Below are positions 21,263 through 23,390 of a stretch of DNA of 23,390 bases, piece after piece. The notes below the pieces were generated by a model. The model ran no database searches. It was not told the origin of the DNA and saw nothing but the letters and a program-made list of their open reading frames with translations. Positions within the stretch are counted from its first letter, which is position 1, and each line of letters starts with the position of its first letter. Source of the stretch: a virus; the IMG/VR virus record IMGVR_UViG_3300027741_000274, positions 1 to 23,390 of that record. One strand, 5' to 3'. The position numbers and the translations under genes are program-made.

Positions 21263-22002
21263 CTGGTCAACCTGTCGAGCGAGTTCTGGATGGCTGCCAC
21301 CAGGCTCCCGAACACGGCCCCCTGCTGCTCGGAGATCGTCTTCTGCATCGCGTGGCTGGCCGGCATCGCTCCGTAGGTCTCACCGGGGTGCAGCGTGACC
21401 GGACGCTGCGGGCCACCCGACTCCGGCGTCCAGAAGTCATGGTCGCCGCCGCTGCCGGCCCTCGCCTGCCTGGTCGGCTCGTACTTGCTGCCCATCAGGA
21501 AGTAGTAGCCCTTGCTCATGTTGGCGAACTGGGTGTTGTTCGCCGACGAGTGCCGCCGCATCTTGCCGTTGATGAGCTGGTGGACGTTCAGATAGGTGCG
21601 GCGGCCCCTTGTGCCGGGCTTTCGCACGCCCGTCCCGAACTCCACGAGCCATGCGTGGTTTCCCGATTCTCGGCCTTCCTTGCTCGCGCCGGTGCCTGTC
21701 TGCCGGGGGCCAACGATCGCCACCGCGGCGGCGTCGTAGAGCTTCGTCCGAATCGTCACCGACTTGCGGAGGTTGCCCGTCACGTTGCCGATCTTGGCCT
21801 TGTAGCCTCGCTCAATGTGCTTGGCGGCCAGCTTGCAGGCGTTCTCGAGTGCCTTGGGCTCCCCCATCTGTTCGCCGAGCTTTCGTAGCTTCTCCGCCAT
21901 CTCGCGGACGCCGGCCGTCTTGACGGTGACGAACGCCTGCGTGAGCTGCTTCGCCGTCTGCCCGCCGATCGTGCGGGGCGAGCCGATGCCTTGCGTGATC
22001 AT
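21259..22002 (-). CDS. HK97 gp10-like minor tail / tail completion protein
   Basis: This 247-residue protein resembles the HK97 gp10-like family. It begins with a helical part around LRKLGEQMGEPKALENACKLAAKHI (residues 39-63). TGNLRKSVTIR follows near 75-85, then HAWLVEFGTGVRKPG near 116-130, the usual conserved core of the family. It is longer than many members (often about 130-160 residues). The extra C-terminal half contains a Gly/His-rich stretch and ends in a helix (IQNSLDRL). It lies between the head closure gene and the DUF3168-type gene, the standard order, and is coupled to both by ATGA overlaps. Confidence 0.8.
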   Translation of the reverse strand: MITQGIGSPRTIGGQTAKQLTQAFVTVKTAGVREMAEKLRKLGEQMGEPKALENACKLAAKHIERGYKAKIGNVTGNLRKSVTIRTKLYDAAAVAIVGPRQTGTGASKEGRESGNHAWLVEFGTGVRKPGTRGRRTYLNVHQLINGKMRRHSSANNTQFANMSKGYYFLMGSKYEPTRQARAGSGGDHDFWTPESGGPQRPVTLHPGETYGAMPASHAMQKTISEQQGAVFGSLVAAIQNSLDRLTR

Positions 22003-22322
22003 GTGGCGTCCTCTCTGGCGAGAATCTCGTGGATTGCCCGCGTCTCACGCTCGAGGATGGCTGAAATCTCCATCTTCCGACCCCGCCAGATCAGCCGGTG
22101 CTGATGCGTCAGCGTCGGGAAGAACCGGATGCGGATGCGGTGGGTCACGATCGACCCCGCCTGCTGCGCGGCGACGTAGTCGGAGACCCTGAGCCCCATG
22201 ACGCTTCCGAACACCTCACCCTCGGTCTCCCACTCAATCGTCGCCTCGCCGAAGCCGGCATTCTGCCGCTCGACCGGCCTCTGGATCGTCAACCGCTCGC
22301 GCATGCTGCCGGCCCATGCCAT
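21999..22322 (-). CDS. Head closure (head-tail joining) protein, SPP1 gp16/HK97 gp7-like
   Basis: The 107-residue product has the normal length and pattern of phage head-tail joining proteins: RERLTIQRPV near residues 8-17, a beta core THRIRIRFFP near 60-69, and HRLIWRGRKMEISAI near 75-89. These proteins add a ring below the connector, close the filled head and form the docking face for the tail. The ATG at 22322 follows the previous stop directly (TGACGCATG). A second ATG six codons later (22304) is possible, but the motif block begins right after it, so the first is kept. The next gene overlaps by ATGA. Confidence 0.85.
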   Translation of the reverse strand: MAWAGSMRERLTIQRPVERQNAGFGEATIEWETEGEVFGSVMGLRVSDYVAAQQAGSIVTHRIRIRFFPTLTHQHRLIWRGRKMEISAILERETRAIHEILAREDAT

Positions 22323-22325
22323 GCG

Positions 22326-22655
22326 TCACCCCACCCAGAGGGCCGAGTAGCTGCCGCTGCCACCTGGGGCCGACACCGTGATCGTCGCCGTCACCGGCAG
22401 GCAGGACACCCGGCCCGCCTGCACGTCGATGGCCTCGGCCAGCCGCAGCACGCCGTTGCCCGTGTTCTTGAGCACCAAGCTCGAGAGCGGCGGCGTGCCG
22501 GCGATCTGCACCGCCGACGTGCCCACGGTGCCGGTGATCGCCTGCGCCGTCGTGATCGACGGGGCGATGTGCTCGGCCAGGTTGCCGACGGTCAACGTCG
22601 TCGCCGAGGCGTCGTGGAACGTGGCGTCGATGTCGATTCTGGCCCTGACGGTCAT
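22326..22655 (-). CDS. Small beta-rich virion protein, unknown function
   Basis: This 109-residue protein starts at an ATG overlapping the connector stop (ATGA). It is rich in Thr, Ala, Val and Ser, with no membrane segment. Its middle contains SSLVLKNTGNGVLRLAEAID and then a glycine-rich end. Short beta proteins with this kind of 'N-T/A-G, hydrophobic strand' pattern are common among phage decoration or neck-associated proteins. That comparison is from general family knowledge, and I do not recognise a named family. Position between the connector and the head-closure gene suggests a head or neck role. The longer open frame beginning at 22886 overlaps the connector gene and is not used. Confidence 0.7.
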   Translation of the reverse strand: MTVRARIDIDATFHDASATTLTVGNLAEHIAPSITTAQAITGTVGTSAVQIAGTPPLSSLVLKNTGNGVLRLAEAIDVQAGRVSCLPVTATITVSAPGGSGSYSALWVG

Positions 22656-23296
22656 CGGTACACCCCCATGTTGCAGGCCGCGACCAGCGTGTCGAAGACG
22701 TAGGGCACGCTGGTCTGGCTGCCCGGCGCGGCCGGCTGCCGGCTCTCGTACCAGTGCAAGACGAGGACGGCGATCAAGCGGTTGAGCATCGGCGGCGCGC
22801 TCTGCCCGCCGTCCCCGTAGCCGGCCGAGTATCGGACGGTCACCGAGTTCTCGTCGCCACGGGTCGCCGGCCACGACCGCGCCCACTGCGGGTAGACGCG
22901 GCCGGGAAGGACGCTCCCGTCCACCTGAAAGTCGCTGCTCGCGCTCGACAGCGTTGAGTAGGTGCCGTCGCCGGTGCGGTAGGTGATCGTGATCGGTTTG
23001 TCGGCCTGGAGCGGCAGCCGCGGCAGCACGATCGCCCAGATCGGGAAGAGGTCATACTTCGCCTCCCAGACCGACGTACAGATCGTGATGTCGAAGATGT
23101 CCTCGACGTAAACCCGCGCGGCCGTGATGAGCGCCTGGATGTAGAGATCCTCGGCGTCCGTATCGACGCGGCAGTGGGCCTTGGCGTCGGCCAGGCTCAA
23201 CGGCTCGACCGTCGGCTGCGTCACGCGGACGAGGCTGCGGTACGGCGTGATCGTGGCGTTCGGCCGCTGCGGCGTGCCGAAGACGATTGTGTCCAT
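22652..23296 (-). CDS. Head-tail connector protein, HK97 gp6-like
   Basis: This 214-residue protein carries the hallmark of the gp6-like connector family near residues 33-85: LSLADAKAHCRVD, then an acidic patch (DTDAEDLYIQALITAA) and a helix with RVYVEDIF. In the family, subunits form a ring beneath the portal and link the DNA-filled head to the tail. A longer in-frame extension exists upstream, but the ATG at 23296 is preferred because it starts one base after the previous stop and just before the conserved core. The C-terminus (RLIAVLVLHWYESR) is also typical. The next gene overlaps by ATGA. Its place at the head-proximal end of the operon agrees with the call. Confidence 0.85.
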   Translation of the reverse strand: MDTIVFGTPQRPNATITPYRSLVRVTQPTVEPLSLADAKAHCRVDTDAEDLYIQALITAARVYVEDIFDITICTSVWEAKYDLFPIWAIVLPRLPLQADKPITITYRTGDGTYSTLSSASSDFQVDGSVLPGRVYPQWARSWPATRGDENSVTVRYSAGYGDGGQSAPPMLNRLIAVLVLHWYESRQPAAPGSQTSVPYVFDTLVAACNMGVYR

Positions 23297-23297
23297 C

Positions 23298-23390
23298 TCA
23301 TCGCCTCTTGGGCTTGTAGGCAGGCCGCTCGGCCCGCTCGACCTTCGGCTGCTCCTCGGCCGCCTCAAGCACCGGCTCTTCCTTGACCTC
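23298..23390 (-). CDS. C-terminal end of an unrecognised late protein (partial at window edge)
   Basis: The frame is open from the window edge to a TGA at 23300-23298, giving the last 30 residues of a protein that begins outside the window. The tail is strongly charged: an acidic, glutamate-rich part followed by a basic end (YKPKRR). The stop lies one base before the ATG of the connector gene (TGAGATG), as expected inside an operon. In HK97-like phages a capsid-region gene usually precedes the gp6-type connector, so this may be the end of a head gene, but 30 low-complexity residues cannot show that. Confidence 0.6.
   Translation of the reverse strand, partial: EVKEEPVLEAAEEQPKVERAERPAYKPKRR

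Overview
The window is part of a tailed phage (or prophage) genome, and every gene I can support lies on the minus strand. Read from position 23390 down to 1, it follows the order of a siphovirus late operon: head-tail joining proteins, tail tube, tail assembly chaperone, a very long tape measure, tail tip, and tail fibres. Genes are packed tightly. Many neighbours overlap by ATGA or GTGA, so translation is probably coupled along much of the operon. The base composition is GC-rich, which suggests a high-GC bacterial host. I saw no tRNA, integrase, terminase, portal or lysin that would fix the host or the lifestyle.

Positions 23390-20837 hold the end of an unknown gene, an HK97 gp6-like connector, a small beta-rich protein, a head-closure protein, an HK97 gp10-like protein and a DUF3168-like tail terminator. 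Positions 20812-19414 hold two small paralogous tail-tube-like proteins and a tail assembly chaperone pair. The second chaperone reading frame lies in -1 relative to the first and is open back to a GGGGGAA run, which fits the programmed frameshift known from lambda G/GT. Positions 19409-12972 are a 2145-residue tape measure with internal repeats. Positions 12972-10347 hold a tail-tip candidate, a small virion-like protein and two cysteine-rich proteins.

Positions 10344-5942 interrupt the structural genes with a promoter-like sequence and a non-structural block. It contains a split small gene, a calcineurin-like metallophosphoesterase, an HNH endonuclease, two small unknown genes, a dCMP deaminase, a deoxynucleoside monophosphate kinase and a one-pass membrane protein (holin candidate). 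The two small unknown genes sit in a 693-bp segment bounded by a 20-bp direct repeat that duplicates the first codons of the deaminase gene.

Positions 5929-124 form the host-recognition region. An adaptor-like beta protein followed by a collagen-like repeat fibre occurs twice. The fibres end differently: one has a discoidin-like domain, the other an Ig-like domain plus a separate beta-rich end. They are followed by a stand-alone Mtd-N-like domain, a small virion-type protein, a concanavalin/LamG-like lectin protein and a small unknown protein. The clearest candidates for new biology are the duplicated adaptor-fibre cassette, the repeat-flanked cargo cassette, the cysteine-rich pair and the tape-measure repeats.
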